Assembly (NCBI RefSeq): GCF_029914245.1
Contig: NZ_JARYZI010000004.1
Location: 248,001-312,000 of the forward strand
DNA: 64,000 nt
Direction of reading: 5' to 3'
From: Fusibacter bizertensis
GTDB taxonomy: Bacteria > Bacillota > Clostridia > Peptostreptococcales > Acidaminobacteraceae
How positions within the stretch are numbered: position 1 is the stretch's first letter; every line of letters starts with the position of its first letter. Made by a program: the position numbers and the translations under genes. Under the pieces are notes generated by a model. It searched no databases. It worked only from the letters and a program-made list of their open reading frames with translations, and was not told the origin of the DNA. Below, piece after piece: positions 36,049 to 45,104 of the stretch.

Positions 36049-36175
36049 CAAAAAAGGCACTCTAGCTCTATTTGATTTCCAAATAGAGTTAGAGTGCCTA
36101 AATTTCGCATTATGCTCATTTTATGCCACCACAGGTAGCATAGGTCATGACGTTATCGTCCTAACCAGACCCCAG
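36049..36175 (-). promoter_or_regulatory. Structured leader with terminator before the ABC operon
   Basis: On the minus strand two hairpins come first: GGTC...GACG ATAA CGTC...GACC (about 36168-36142), then TGCTACC/GGTGGCA (36141-36125). They are followed by a long perfect terminator AGGCACTCTA.../TAGAGTGCC T-run (36100-36049), about 70 bases before the binding-protein start codon. This is the layout of a transcriptional riboswitch or attenuator. No known motif (T-box, lysine, SAM, glutamine) is evident. Confidence 0.6.
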
Positions 36176-36388
36176 TTCTAAAAACACATTTTTCAGTCGT
36201 AATTTCATTTACCGAAAAGCTAATACCAATCCACTTAAATAGCGTATTTATACTCACAATTCAATTACTCAAACAACATACTTCACTTATTTTTGACCGT
36301 ATTTATTTGACAATTTTAACACATATTGTACATATAGTCAATTTTTATGCACCGAACTGCATATTATGCAGCTGGAAATACTTTGTTT
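36176..36388. other. Intergenic region, upstream promoter zone of the ABC operon
   Basis: AT-rich sequence that should hold the promoter for the leader transcript and the end of the 36389 gene. No gene is seen. Confidence 0.4.
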
Positions 36389-37021
36389 TCAATCATACCC
36401 AACGCTCATTTCATTTTCATTCAAATATATTTGTCCGTTGGGTTTTACAAGTACATATGACTTAAACTTGCTAAAACTGTTTTGAGGATACAATTCTCGT
36501 CTTCCGATTTTCAATCTATAATTGTACCATACACAATATAGTTCTAAGATGGGTTTGTTTATTTCACTATAAGCTAGTTGATATTTTTGAACATATGGAT
36601 TATTCATAAACAAGAAAAACTTATTTGCAAAAATTTTATCCATTAATTCAAGTGTAATCATATTTTCTTCGAGTAAATAACCCATGATTTCAAAGAACAT
36701 GATATAGTCACCCATTCTTCTTCCGTCATCCTCACTGATCGTTTGGTTTACATTATCACGGAAATTCTTGAGTAGCATATAAACATATGCAATCTCAGCA
36801 TTGTTTGAGAAAGAATCATTTAACGAATAAATAAATTCTGCCTTTGAAATTTGATAATCCTTTCTGAGTTGATATAAAATTGAAAACACACCGAATACTG
36901 CTGTAATAATCGTAATTATTTCACCAAGTGAATCCCCTAAATATTGTTGTGTTAGAATAAGTATAACTATAACAACAACCACTGTAAAAGTCAAATTCAC
37001 TATTCCACGATCTAATTTCAT
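36389..37021 (-). CDS. Hypothetical membrane-anchored protein
   Basis: The 210-residue protein has two hydrophobic helices near the start (about 9-27 and 33-49) followed by a soluble helical domain with YSLNDSFSNNAEIAYVYMLL and DYIMFFEIMGYLLEENMI, reminiscent of DUF4760-like proteins. Function is unknown. GAGGTGTAGTC precedes the ATG. It is a single gene, possibly accessory. Confidence 0.65.
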   Translation of the reverse strand: MKLDRGIVNLTFTVVVVIVILILTQQYLGDSLGEIITIITAVFGVFSILYQLRKDYQISKAEFIYSLNDSFSNNAEIAYVYMLLKNFRDNVNQTISEDDGRRMGDYIMFFEIMGYLLEENMITLELMDKIFANKFFLFMNNPYVQKYQLAYSEINKPILELYCVWYNYRLKIGRRELYPQNSFSKFKSYVLVKPNGQIYLNENEMSVGYD

Positions 37022-37272
37022 GACTACACCTCATTTATTATATTTTGTAGTGAAAGAATAACTTTGCTGCCACTAACTACTTTTCTATATAGATGATACT
37101 ACAAATCCCCCCCTACCTACAAATCAAGTTCTCTAATCTACAGTTCACGCATTTTAAAGATTCAGAATTTTCAGCATGTTAAAATTTTGTTATAACCTGA
37201 AATGAAATTAGATGAAATTTCAGGTTTACGGGAGTTTGATTCAAAAAAAAATTTAGGAAAAGGGGCTAAAAA

Positions 37273-38889
37273 ATGAAAAAAATTAACAAAAAAACGATAA
37301 TTAGTATGATGATGATGTTATTATTAATGTTGACAGCTAATTTTACACTAGCTGATGTCACCACAAATGATGTTGATGCATCACTTGAAAAAATCCTTTA
37401 TGAAAGGACCGAAAATCCAGAGGACTGGCTTAACTTCATAGAAAGCCAATCTAACGATGTTTTGGGAAAATGGTTACCACTTATGATTAAAAAATTAGCA
37501 ACAAATGATGAGACACTTGCAAAAGATGTTGTGGATGTTACCTATACCACCGTTACAAATGGCTATGATTGGGGACCAGCAATTGACAAAGTAGTACTTG
37601 ATATGGGTATGGCTGTGGACTCGAAGACAGTTAGTCGAGAGCATTTCAAAGTGAAGTCAATAAGAACTTTCAAGGATTTGGATTTTGCGACTTTCACATT
37701 TGCTGATGCGGCGACAGATCATGAAGTCACACGAGAAGTGATCAAGGCTTATACCTCTGATGCCACAGGCAATGCTATAACTGACGGATCTTTTATCACT
37801 TTAGAATTTGAAGTCGGTCCTGATATGGCAGAAAGCTCACCTTTTAACTACAATATTTTGTCTGGACGCAACGAATATGTTGAGACTTCATATGAAATAT
37901 CAGTTGTTCCAGGTAGCAAAATAGCTAACTTAGAAGAAAAACAGCTGACATTTAAGCCTACAAGTATTAAAGATAAAACTGGTGATATTCAGCCATATAG
38001 CGACAAGTTCGTTCATAACCAAGACTTTGAATTAAACGGTGTCGCACTTAAATATGCAACTTTTACACCTAAGGAAAAAACAAATGAAAAAACACCTCTG
38101 CTTATATGGTTACATGGTGCTGGCGAAGGTGGCGTTGATACGACCATCGCAGTCCTCGGTAACAATGTCACAAATCTCATCAAGGAAGATACACAAGCTT
38201 ACTTTGGTGATAACGGCGCTTATGTTCTCGTACCTCAAGCACCGACGATGTGGATGGATTTTAATGGTGAAAATGTCTATAACAACACCATCGCTGATAG
38301 CGATAGCCATTCTTTCTACGAAGAAGCATTGATGGCGCTTATTAAAGATTTTGTCGCTGAACAAGGGGATATTGATACTGATCGTATATATATCGGTGGC
38401 TGTTCTAATGGCGGCTACATGACAGTGAAAATGGTCATTGATCACCCTGAATATTTTGCTGCGGCATATCCAGCTGCTGAGGCGTATTTAGGTGATTGGC
38501 TGACAGAAGAAAGAATTAATACGATCAAAGATTTACCTATGTGGTTAACGCATGCTCAAAATGATCCAACCGTAAAAATCTCTGAAGGGGAAGTTGTAAA
38601 CTTTACAAACTTCGTCCCTAAACTTGATGCTAAAGGAAATTTCATACCGCTTGACGATTCCTCAAATGCGCTATATAACCGATTAGTTGCTGCTGGCAAT
38701 AAAAATGTACATTACAGTCTTTTCGATAAAGTTGTAGATACTTCTGGCAACTATTTTACAGCAGACGGAAAACCTTATGAATATATGGGACACTGGTCTT
38801 GGATATATACACTTAACAACGACTGCGTTATGACCATTGATGGTAATGAAATTACCCTCTTCCAGTGGTTAGCTGAACAATCAAGATAG
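37273..38889 (+). CDS. Secreted esterase/peptidase of the alpha/beta hydrolase fold
   Basis: The 538-residue protein has a signal peptide (residues 1-28; hydrophobic MMMLLLMLTANFTLA). Residues 30-230 form a beta-rich N-terminal domain of the kind that precedes such esterases. The catalytic domain (about 240-538) has the oxyanion LIWLHGAGEGG and nucleophile Ser378 in GGCSNGGYM; His in MGHWSW is the likely third triad member. It resembles feruloyl-esterase/PHB depolymerase-like hydrolases. The convergent GH3 lipoprotein suggests joint action on plant polysaccharides. Confidence 0.82.
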   Translation: MKKINKKTIISMMMMLLLMLTANFTLADVTTNDVDASLEKILYERTENPEDWLNFIESQSNDVLGKWLPLMIKKLATNDETLAKDVVDVTYTTVTNGYDWGPAIDKVVLDMGMAVDSKTVSREHFKVKSIRTFKDLDFATFTFADAATDHEVTREVIKAYTSDATGNAITDGSFITLEFEVGPDMAESSPFNYNILSGRNEYVETSYEISVVPGSKIANLEEKQLTFKPTSIKDKTGDIQPYSDKFVHNQDFELNGVALKYATFTPKEKTNEKTPLLIWLHGAGEGGVDTTIAVLGNNVTNLIKEDTQAYFGDNGAYVLVPQAPTMWMDFNGENVYNNTIADSDSHSFYEEALMALIKDFVAEQGDIDTDRIYIGGCSNGGYMTVKMVIDHPEYFAAAYPAAEAYLGDWLTEERINTIKDLPMWLTHAQNDPTVKISEGEVVNFTNFVPKLDAKGNFIPLDDSSNALYNRLVAAGNKNVHYSLFDKVVDTSGNYFTADGKPYEYMGHWSWIYTLNNDCVMTIDGNEITLFQWLAEQSR

Positions 38890-38921
38890 ATATAAATAAA
38901 ATTTATGGATCTCTAAAAAAG

Positions 38922-38952
38922 AAACTGCTATAGATAAAATCTACAGCAGTTT
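38922..38952. terminator. Bidirectional terminator
   Basis: AAACTGCTATAGA pairs with TCTACAGCAGTTT around TAAAA, with A-run left and T-run right, between convergent genes. Confidence 0.85.
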
Positions 38953-38954
38953 TC

Positions 38955-40793
38955 TTATTTGGTCGATAGTCCATCACCATACTTAAATTGATATTCGTTT
39001 AAGCTATTATTTCGACTCATAAACACCATACCAGCTTGCTCACTTGTTTTTGGCCATGAAATCGGTAAAGTACCTGTGAATTTTTTGTTACCAAACAGTA
39101 CGTCTGTTATGCCGAGGGCTTCAGTGCCTGGTAACCATGCCATAACAAAGCTATTCCACGTATCTAAATGGTCATCTATCAAAAGCGGACGACCTGAAAT
39201 CATAAGTGTAATTACAGGCTTTGTAGTACCTGCTATCGCTTTTATTGCATCTAAATTTTCAGGCAGAGACAATGGTCCATCAAGTGCTAAATTCGCCGTG
39301 TCACCCATCATTTCAGCATAAGGTTTCTCCCCAATAGCTAGCACGATTACATCAGCTTCATCAGCAGTTTCTACCAACTTACCACCACCTGAAGTTAATA
39401 CCGCCTCAAAAGCATCTTTGATACTCGTCCCGTTTTCAAATTTACTTAATCGATCACCTTGCCAGCTCAGTGTCCAACCGCCACATTGTATACCTACTGA
39501 ATCACTTGCTGGTCCTGTTAAATACACCTTAATATTTGTCGCCAAAGGCAGTGTGCCATCATTTTTTAAAAGTACAAGTGATTCTGCTACTGCTTGTCTC
39601 GCCAGTTCCTGAGACTGCTCACCACCTAAAGGCTGTGCTGTAAATCTATCAAAAGGCTCAAAGAGGCCTACTTCGTATTTTAATGTGAGTATACGACTTA
39701 CCGCTTCGTCCAATCTCGCTTCACTAATAGTGCCCTTATTTACATCAGCTATAATAGCTTCATAAACTTCTTTCCAGTTATAAGGTTGCATCAACATATC
39801 GACGCCTGCATTGATAGCCGATGCCACTTGTTCTTCTAGATTACCATCTAAAGCTGAAATAGCTTCCCAGTCGGATACCACAACACCTTTAAAATCAAGT
39901 TGCCCCCTTAATACATCTGTTAAAAGTTCTTTATGTGCATGCATTTTGACACCATTCACACTATTGAAAGAGGCCATAATTGTCTTTGTTCCCGCTTTGA
40001 TCGCTTCTTCATAAGCAGGTAAGTATAGCTCAAGCAAATCATCATAGGATGCAGTTACATCCCCTCTATCAATTAGATTCTCACCTTCACCAGTACCAAA
40101 GGTTGTAAAGCCATCTCCAATATAGTGTTTCGTAGTTGCTGCAATGCCTTCACTTTGTAATCCCTTTACATAGTTTGAACCGAGTATTGCGACACGCTCG
40201 GTTGATTCGCTAAAACTTTCATAGCTTCTCCCCCAGCGAACATCTTGAACGATTGATACCGCTGGTGCAAAATTCCACTGTATGCCTGTCGCTTTTAAAT
40301 CTTTTGCTACTGATTTACCAATTTCTAACATCAATTCTGGATCATTGGCAGCGCCTAGACCAATATTATGAGGGAAAATCACAGCGCCTTTGACGTTGTT
40401 GTGTCCATGAACCGCATCGATTCCATAGATGATTGGGATGCCACTTGAAGATGCTCTCGAAGCGTTTTGAAATTCATTTGACATACTCACCCAGCCTTCT
40501 GGTGTGTTATCTACTGGGGTGGAACCACCACCCGATAAAACTGAGCCAATATTGTACTGAGTAACTTCTGCTAAGCTGATACCACTGCGCTCAGCCTGGA
40601 TTAACTGTCCTACTTTTTCCTCAAGTGTCATCTTTTCAATTGCTTTGTCAATGGAACCATATGATTCAACTGTAAGTTTTCCTCGGTCCAATGCATCTTC
40701 ACTTTCATCGATTGGTTGAGAAGCACTACAACCAGTAATCACAAGTGATGTCAGTGTGAAAAGAACTAAAATTATCACTATTGTCTTATTCAT
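38955..40793 (-). CDS. GH3 beta-glucosidase-like lipoprotein
   Basis: The 612-residue protein has a lipobox LVITGC (Cys22 from the chosen start), a GH3 N-terminal barrel with the nucleophile motif VVSDWEAI and KHYIGDG, and a GH3 C-terminal domain (about 400-600). It trims beta-linked glucosides at the outer face of the membrane. The ATG at 40793 follows GAGAGGATG by six bases; the ATG two codons upstream abuts it. The upstream palindrome CGAAATCGATTTCG is a typical LacI-family operator. Confidence 0.93.
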   Translation of the reverse strand: MNKTIVIILVLFTLTSLVITGCSASQPIDESEDALDRGKLTVESYGSIDKAIEKMTLEEKVGQLIQAERSGISLAEVTQYNIGSVLSGGGSTPVDNTPEGWVSMSNEFQNASRASSSGIPIIYGIDAVHGHNNVKGAVIFPHNIGLGAANDPELMLEIGKSVAKDLKATGIQWNFAPAVSIVQDVRWGRSYESFSESTERVAILGSNYVKGLQSEGIAATTKHYIGDGFTTFGTGEGENLIDRGDVTASYDDLLELYLPAYEEAIKAGTKTIMASFNSVNGVKMHAHKELLTDVLRGQLDFKGVVVSDWEAISALDGNLEEQVASAINAGVDMLMQPYNWKEVYEAIIADVNKGTISEARLDEAVSRILTLKYEVGLFEPFDRFTAQPLGGEQSQELARQAVAESLVLLKNDGTLPLATNIKVYLTGPASDSVGIQCGGWTLSWQGDRLSKFENGTSIKDAFEAVLTSGGGKLVETADEADVIVLAIGEKPYAEMMGDTANLALDGPLSLPENLDAIKAIAGTTKPVITLMISGRPLLIDDHLDTWNSFVMAWLPGTEALGITDVLFGNKKFTGTLPISWPKTSEQAGMVFMSRNNSLNEYQFKYGDGLSTK

Positions 40794-40831
40794 AAACATC
40801 CTCTCAATATCCGATTTAAAATCAATAATAA

Positions 40832-40845
40832 CGAAATCGATTTCG
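40832..40845. promoter_or_regulatory. LacI-type operator palindrome before GH3 gene
   Basis: The 14-bp perfect palindrome CGAAATCGATTTCG is 39 bases before the start codon, where a sugar-responsive LacI-family repressor would bind. No LacI gene is in the window. Confidence 0.6.
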
Positions 40846-40893
40846 CATTTATTTTATCACGTTGGCATATTGAGAACAAGGGTTCCTTTAGCG

Positions 40894-42705
40894 TTATTGC
40901 TTTAGAACTAAATTTTTTACTTTATTTTCAAAAAGGAACTCAAAATATTTAACATCCTCGTTTTGAAAATGTCCCTCAACTACTGTTTCTAACAAAAATG
41001 TGAAAAACTCTACTGCAGTAACATCGCGCTGAATCGTTTTATTAAAAATTGCATTTGTTTTTTTCATTAATGCATCATGAATTCTTTTATGCTTTTCCAC
41101 TTCAGGATAATTAATTTCTTTTAAAATTTTTATTTCATCTTCAAAATGTTGTTCCATTTCTCGAATAAGTTCTTCAACATTGCGAATGGTCTCATCAAAT
41201 GAAGACGCCTCTAATGCACTTTCTACAATTATGTTACAGCGATCTAGTATGGCTTTGTGTTCGTCATCAATGATAGTACAACCTGAATTTGATGCGTCCT
41301 CCCAGTCCACTTTAACAAGTATGTTCTTCTCGAGATTATAGTCGCTTGCTGTCACTTTGTTTTTTCCGGTATTTTTTGAAACATACAGAGCCTTATCGGT
41401 TCTAAGAAACCAAGATTCAAGGTATTCATTGAGTTTCCACTGTGAATAGCCTATACTAGCTGTTACACCATAGGCTTTGTTGATCTTCAGCGTCTCAATT
41501 TCAGAGCGAATACGCTCAGCCACAAATTCAGCCCCAACTAAGTCCGTGTTCGGTAGAAGTAGAATAAATTCATCGCCTCCCCATCTTGAGAAAACATCTT
41601 CAACTCTGATGATAGATTTGACTACTGCAACTACTACTAATAAGACTTCATCACCAGCTGAATGTCCATGCGTATCATTTACATTTTTAAAGTGATCTAA
41701 GTCAAAATAGATCATGGCTATTGGATATTTTCTCCGCTTTACGTGACTAACCTCTTCTTTTAAACGAAAATTAAAATATTCTCTTGTATAAATTCCTGTA
41801 AAACGATCTAATATATAATTGCTTTCAAGTTCAATTTTATCAGTTAAAATTTGATTGTAGTTTTTCATCCAAAGATAAATACGCCATGCAATCAAGCTAC
41901 TAATAACCGCGCATATACTCAAAATGAATAAGATCTGTCCAGTTTTGTTGTCCCATCCGCCAGCAGGTACAACGTATACATCCCAACCACCTAGCGAATC
42001 CTCAGTTCTGAATTTTAACGGTTTCATTTCTAGGACTTTACGATCTCCATGAATAATTTCTGCTTTGTTATCAGCAGTGGTTATCAAATACGCTACATCA
42101 TAAATATCAGAAAACTTTTCCACAAACGTAAAAGCATTCTCAGCTTTTAATACGATACTGACCATTCCCCAATAAACATCATCCTTAAGTAATGGCATCC
42201 GAACGATAAAGGCAGTACCACCTTGAACTAAGTCAATGGGTCCAACAAAAAGCGTTTCCAAATTTTCTTTCACCCTTCTGACTTCTTCTGCTTGTCCTGG
42301 GACCTTTGATAAATCTGTGCCTATTGCACTTTCATTTCCCTCAAGTGGGTATATCCATCTGATCGTTGTATCAACAAATACACCTATATTTTTTATATCT
42401 TCTAGATGGTCTCTCAATAGATAATCCAAATAATTATAAATTTCGTCACCATCAAATGTATTTTTTAGCTGTATATAAGCAGCAAATCCAGATAAGAGAC
42501 TCGCATTTTGATTTTTAAAATCCCTAATTTCATCGCTTAAACTATAATAAGAAACAGTTACTTTATTCTCATTATCTTCTTTGATTCTCATTGAATAGTT
42601 ATATATAAACATTGAGCTGATAAACATCAACAGTACGAAAACAGCCATAGAAACAAGAATTACCAATCGTTTTCTGCTTATATTTTTTATTATTCCTTTG
42701 AGCAT
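40894..42705 (-). CDS. Membrane GGDEF diguanylate cyclase fused to hemerythrin
   Basis: The 603-residue protein has TM1 (about 14-35), an extracytoplasmic sensor (36-265; CHASE/Cache-like), TM2 (about 268-288), a GGDEF domain (about 305-460; SRWGGDEFILL, intact active site) and a C-terminal hemerythrin domain (about 470-600) with DDEHKAILD, HFEDE, HKRIH and HFQNED iron ligands. It makes cyclic di-GMP, probably tuned by oxygen bound at the di-iron centre. No inhibitory RxxD site is apparent just before GGDEF. GGTGAGATA precedes the ATG. Confidence 0.9.
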   Translation of the reverse strand: MLKGIIKNISRKRLVILVSMAVFVLLMFISSMFIYNYSMRIKEDNENKVTVSYYSLSDEIRDFKNQNASLLSGFAAYIQLKNTFDGDEIYNYLDYLLRDHLEDIKNIGVFVDTTIRWIYPLEGNESAIGTDLSKVPGQAEEVRRVKENLETLFVGPIDLVQGGTAFIVRMPLLKDDVYWGMVSIVLKAENAFTFVEKFSDIYDVAYLITTADNKAEIIHGDRKVLEMKPLKFRTEDSLGGWDVYVVPAGGWDNKTGQILFILSICAVISSLIAWRIYLWMKNYNQILTDKIELESNYILDRFTGIYTREYFNFRLKEEVSHVKRRKYPIAMIYFDLDHFKNVNDTHGHSAGDEVLLVVVAVVKSIIRVEDVFSRWGGDEFILLLPNTDLVGAEFVAERIRSEIETLKINKAYGVTASIGYSQWKLNEYLESWFLRTDKALYVSKNTGKNKVTASDYNLEKNILVKVDWEDASNSGCTIIDDEHKAILDRCNIIVESALEASSFDETIRNVEELIREMEQHFEDEIKILKEINYPEVEKHKRIHDALMKKTNAIFNKTIQRDVTAVEFFTFLLETVVEGHFQNEDVKYFEFLFENKVKNLVLKQ

Positions 42706-42788
42706 TATCTCACCTGGCCTTATTAGTCTTTGTCCACTTTTGAGTAAACTCTGTCAAAGTAGCTATAATTATTATACCCTTACATATA

Positions 42789-42819
42789 ACAACCTTACCA
42801 TAAATAGTGGTAAGGTTGT
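42789..42819 (-). terminator. Hairpin after the YPGSH gene
   Basis: ACAACCTTACCA pairs with TGGTAAGGTTGT around a 7-base loop; the following minus-strand sequence is only modestly T-rich. Confidence 0.6.
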
Positions 42820-42829
42820 GTGATTGATG

Positions 42830-43441
42830 TTACTTTTTAATCTTTCTAAACAGATAATTCTCTGCCTTTACTTTATAGTTTGGCCCTTTCATGGTGCCTT
42901 TAACTTTTCCGATATCAATTGGCCTTTTTCTAGCGAACTGAAAATAGCAATCTAAATTTTTAGTTTCTATCTTGTTGTTAGAAACTATAACCCCAACAAA
43001 AGTGTAATCTTCATCAGAAAAAGCTAAAGTTGCATCACCATGGCTATCATTACAAAGTAAGATTCCTCCCGCCTTAAGATATCGCTTGGTCTCTTGACCA
43101 ACGAATCCTGCAAATTGAGAAATAATCAAATCAACCGGTTCAATCTCCAAACTTTTTTTATAGTCGCTATCTATAAAATTCAACTTACATTCGCCATCAT
43201 ACTCTTTGTTTTCATCTATAAAACGATGAATCGCTTCCATTTCATTAAAAAATTTAACCGTTCCCTTAAAATTATCAATATAGGTCACATCTGGAATTAC
43301 AAATGATGGCATGATATCGATATGGCTCCCGGGATATAAAGCCGATTTTATTTGAAATGCTTTAGCAACGCTTCTATAAAGAGCTACTCTGTTACCAATT
43401 GAATTTTTATAGGTATTGAATTCATTTACTATATTTATCAT
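42830..43441 (-). CDS. Unknown protein of the YPGSH type, copy 1
   Basis: The 203-residue product from the ATG at 43441 (after GATGGTGG) is closely similar along its length to the protein at 58799-59407, including YPGSHIDIMPSFVIPDVTYI, DLIISQFAGFVGQ and GGILLCNDSHGDATLA. The latter two resemble the acidic-loop and motif IV region of a class I methyltransferase fold, but the SAM-binding glycine-rich loop is not clear. No function is assigned. It is the last gene of a four-gene operon, with an upstream ATG at 43465 overlapping the previous stop; the alignment with the other copy favours 43441. Confidence 0.75.
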   Translation of the reverse strand: MINIVNEFNTYKNSIGNRVALYRSVAKAFQIKSALYPGSHIDIMPSFVIPDVTYIDNFKGTVKFFNEMEAIHRFIDENKEYDGECKLNFIDSDYKKSLEIEPVDLIISQFAGFVGQETKRYLKAGGILLCNDSHGDATLAFSDEDYTFVGVIVSNNKIETKNLDCYFQFARKRPIDIGKVKGTMKGPNYKVKAENYLFRKIKK

Positions 43442-43461
43442 TTTAACCACCATCAAGGTTC

Positions 43462-44415
43462 TCATTTAATCAAAGTTGGACTCCTTTTCACTAGAATGCT
43501 ATCTTGTTCTTTTACATCTAAAAGAAACTGGGTGACTTCTTTCCAGGCTTCTTTTGATTCTGGAATTAAGTCACCAGCCATTTGAAAATCATGGAACATT
43601 CCCTCGTAGATATGTAGCCATACTATTGCACCATCTTTTTGAGCTTTTTCTGCTACGCGTACTGAGTCAGAAAGTAGCATTTCATCACTACCAACCTGTA
43701 TTAATATCGGGGGAAAATCGCTATAATCACCAAATAAAGGCGACACATAAGGTGTAAATTTACTTGCTCGGCCCAAATAATCTCTATTGTACAGTAGAGA
43801 TTCTTTTGTATTGCCAAAAAGAGGGTCATTTTCGTAATTGAAATGATAGGATGCACCACTAGCAGTCATGTCTGTCCAAGGTGACATTGCAACTATTGCA
43901 CATGGAAGTTTCCTTTTAAGGTGTTTTAAATAAAGGCAGACTGCTAAAGCAAGACCACCTCCTGCAGAATCACCAGCAATAACGATTTGGTCTTCATTAT
44001 AACCCTGTTCAAGAAGCCAACTATAAGCATCTAGTGCATCTTCAAGTGCCGCAGGATATGGATGCTCTGGTGCCGTTCTATAATCTGGCATGAGCACCAT
44101 CACATCTGGGATGCTTTCACAGTATTTAAGTGCCATTAATCGATGTTTGTTTTTTAGTTTTCCAACATAACCGCCACCATGTAAATAAAGAATTGCGCAC
44201 TTCACTGTCACTTCTCTTTTACGCAATGTCTCCATTGTGAACTGAGCCTTTTCTATAGTTTCACTCTTATATATAGGGGGATAATACAACTTAAATATAC
44301 TTTTATTCTTCAGTTTTTTTCCAATTTTCATTTTTGAACCGGCCAATTTATTTGACGCGATACTCGCAATCATACTTCGTGCTATTTTACCTTGTATGCT
44401 TGGTTCTTTAGCCAT
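43462..44415 (-). CDS. HSL-type alpha/beta hydrolase (carboxylesterase)
   Basis: The 317-residue protein has the hormone-sensitive-lipase oxyanion motif LHGGGYVGKL and nucleophile motif GDSAGGGLALAV, with the acid in GSDEML and His in GMFHDFQM. It hydrolyses short-chain esters in the cytosol. It lies 2 bases after the DUF6320 gene, within the acyltransferase operon, so its substrate may be an ester made by that enzyme. Confidence 0.88.
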   Translation of the reverse strand: MAKEPSIQGKIARSMIASIASNKLAGSKMKIGKKLKNKSIFKLYYPPIYKSETIEKAQFTMETLRKREVTVKCAILYLHGGGYVGKLKNKHRLMALKYCESIPDVMVLMPDYRTAPEHPYPAALEDALDAYSWLLEQGYNEDQIVIAGDSAGGGLALAVCLYLKHLKRKLPCAIVAMSPWTDMTASGASYHFNYENDPLFGNTKESLLYNRDYLGRASKFTPYVSPLFGDYSDFPPILIQVGSDEMLLSDSVRVAEKAQKDGAIVWLHIYEGMFHDFQMAGDLIPESKEAWKEVTQFLLDVKEQDSILVKRSPTLIK

Positions 44416-44417
44416 CT

Positions 44418-45104
44418 CTACCTCACGTGAAATCTTCTTTTAAGTTCGTTCGATGCGCGCTTACCACCGATTATAATTGTGCCGAGAAACAGTAAGATTG
44501 AATATGCAGTTGCAATATGACTTAAGTTTAGGTCAGTCAAAAATCCAAGCTTATTTAAAACAAATGGTAATGCACTCCAAATAATCGCGAAGAGTTCAAT
44601 CATCATATAGCTTTGCCAATTTCTTATGTTGACAAACATGGCGACAATTATGCCCGTATTTAGAAGTATGATGGCCGATGGTAGGACATAGTTAAGAGAC
44701 CAACCTCTAAAGCCCGTCAAAACATCTATTAAAACCACGCATAAAACCGCCAAGATCACCATTAGTAGACTCTTGGTTGTATATTCATATCCTTCCTTAA
44801 AAGTGATCTTGAGTGCCATAAACACATAGAAAAGAACTACACCAACTAGAACTGACCAATATGACTTTTCATATGTTCTATAGTTACAATAAGCGAGCAT
44901 AGTTTCAACAACTATTGCTGAAAATGCGTAAATCCTAATCATAAGATCAATCCTTTTCGCGATTACCCTAACATTGGGATACAAATTTTCAGTAGTTTTA
45001 GTAATTTTAGTAGTTTCGGTTTTTTCAAGTACGCTTTGACATAAAGGACAAACCGCATGATCGTCTATGACATCGACTTTACACTGATTGCATCTACTCA
45101 TCAT
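44418..45104 (-). CDS. DUF6320 zinc-ribbon membrane protein
   Basis: The 228-residue protein has a zinc ribbon at the start (CNQCKVDVIDDHAVCPLC), a linker rich in Thr/Lys and about six TM helices (from about 52 on). Function is unknown; such proteins commonly sit beside alcohol acetyltransferase-like genes, as here. It overlaps the preceding acyltransferase gene by 11 bases and is followed by the hydrolase. Confidence 0.78.
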   Translation of the reverse strand: MMSRCNQCKVDVIDDHAVCPLCQSVLEKTETTKITKTTENLYPNVRVIAKRIDLMIRIYAFSAIVVETMLAYCNYRTYEKSYWSVLVGVVLFYVFMALKITFKEGYEYTTKSLLMVILAVLCVVLIDVLTGFRGWSLNYVLPSAIILLNTGIIVAMFVNIRNWQSYMMIELFAIIWSALPFVLNKLGFLTDLNLSHIATAYSILLFLGTIIIGGKRASNELKRRFHVR

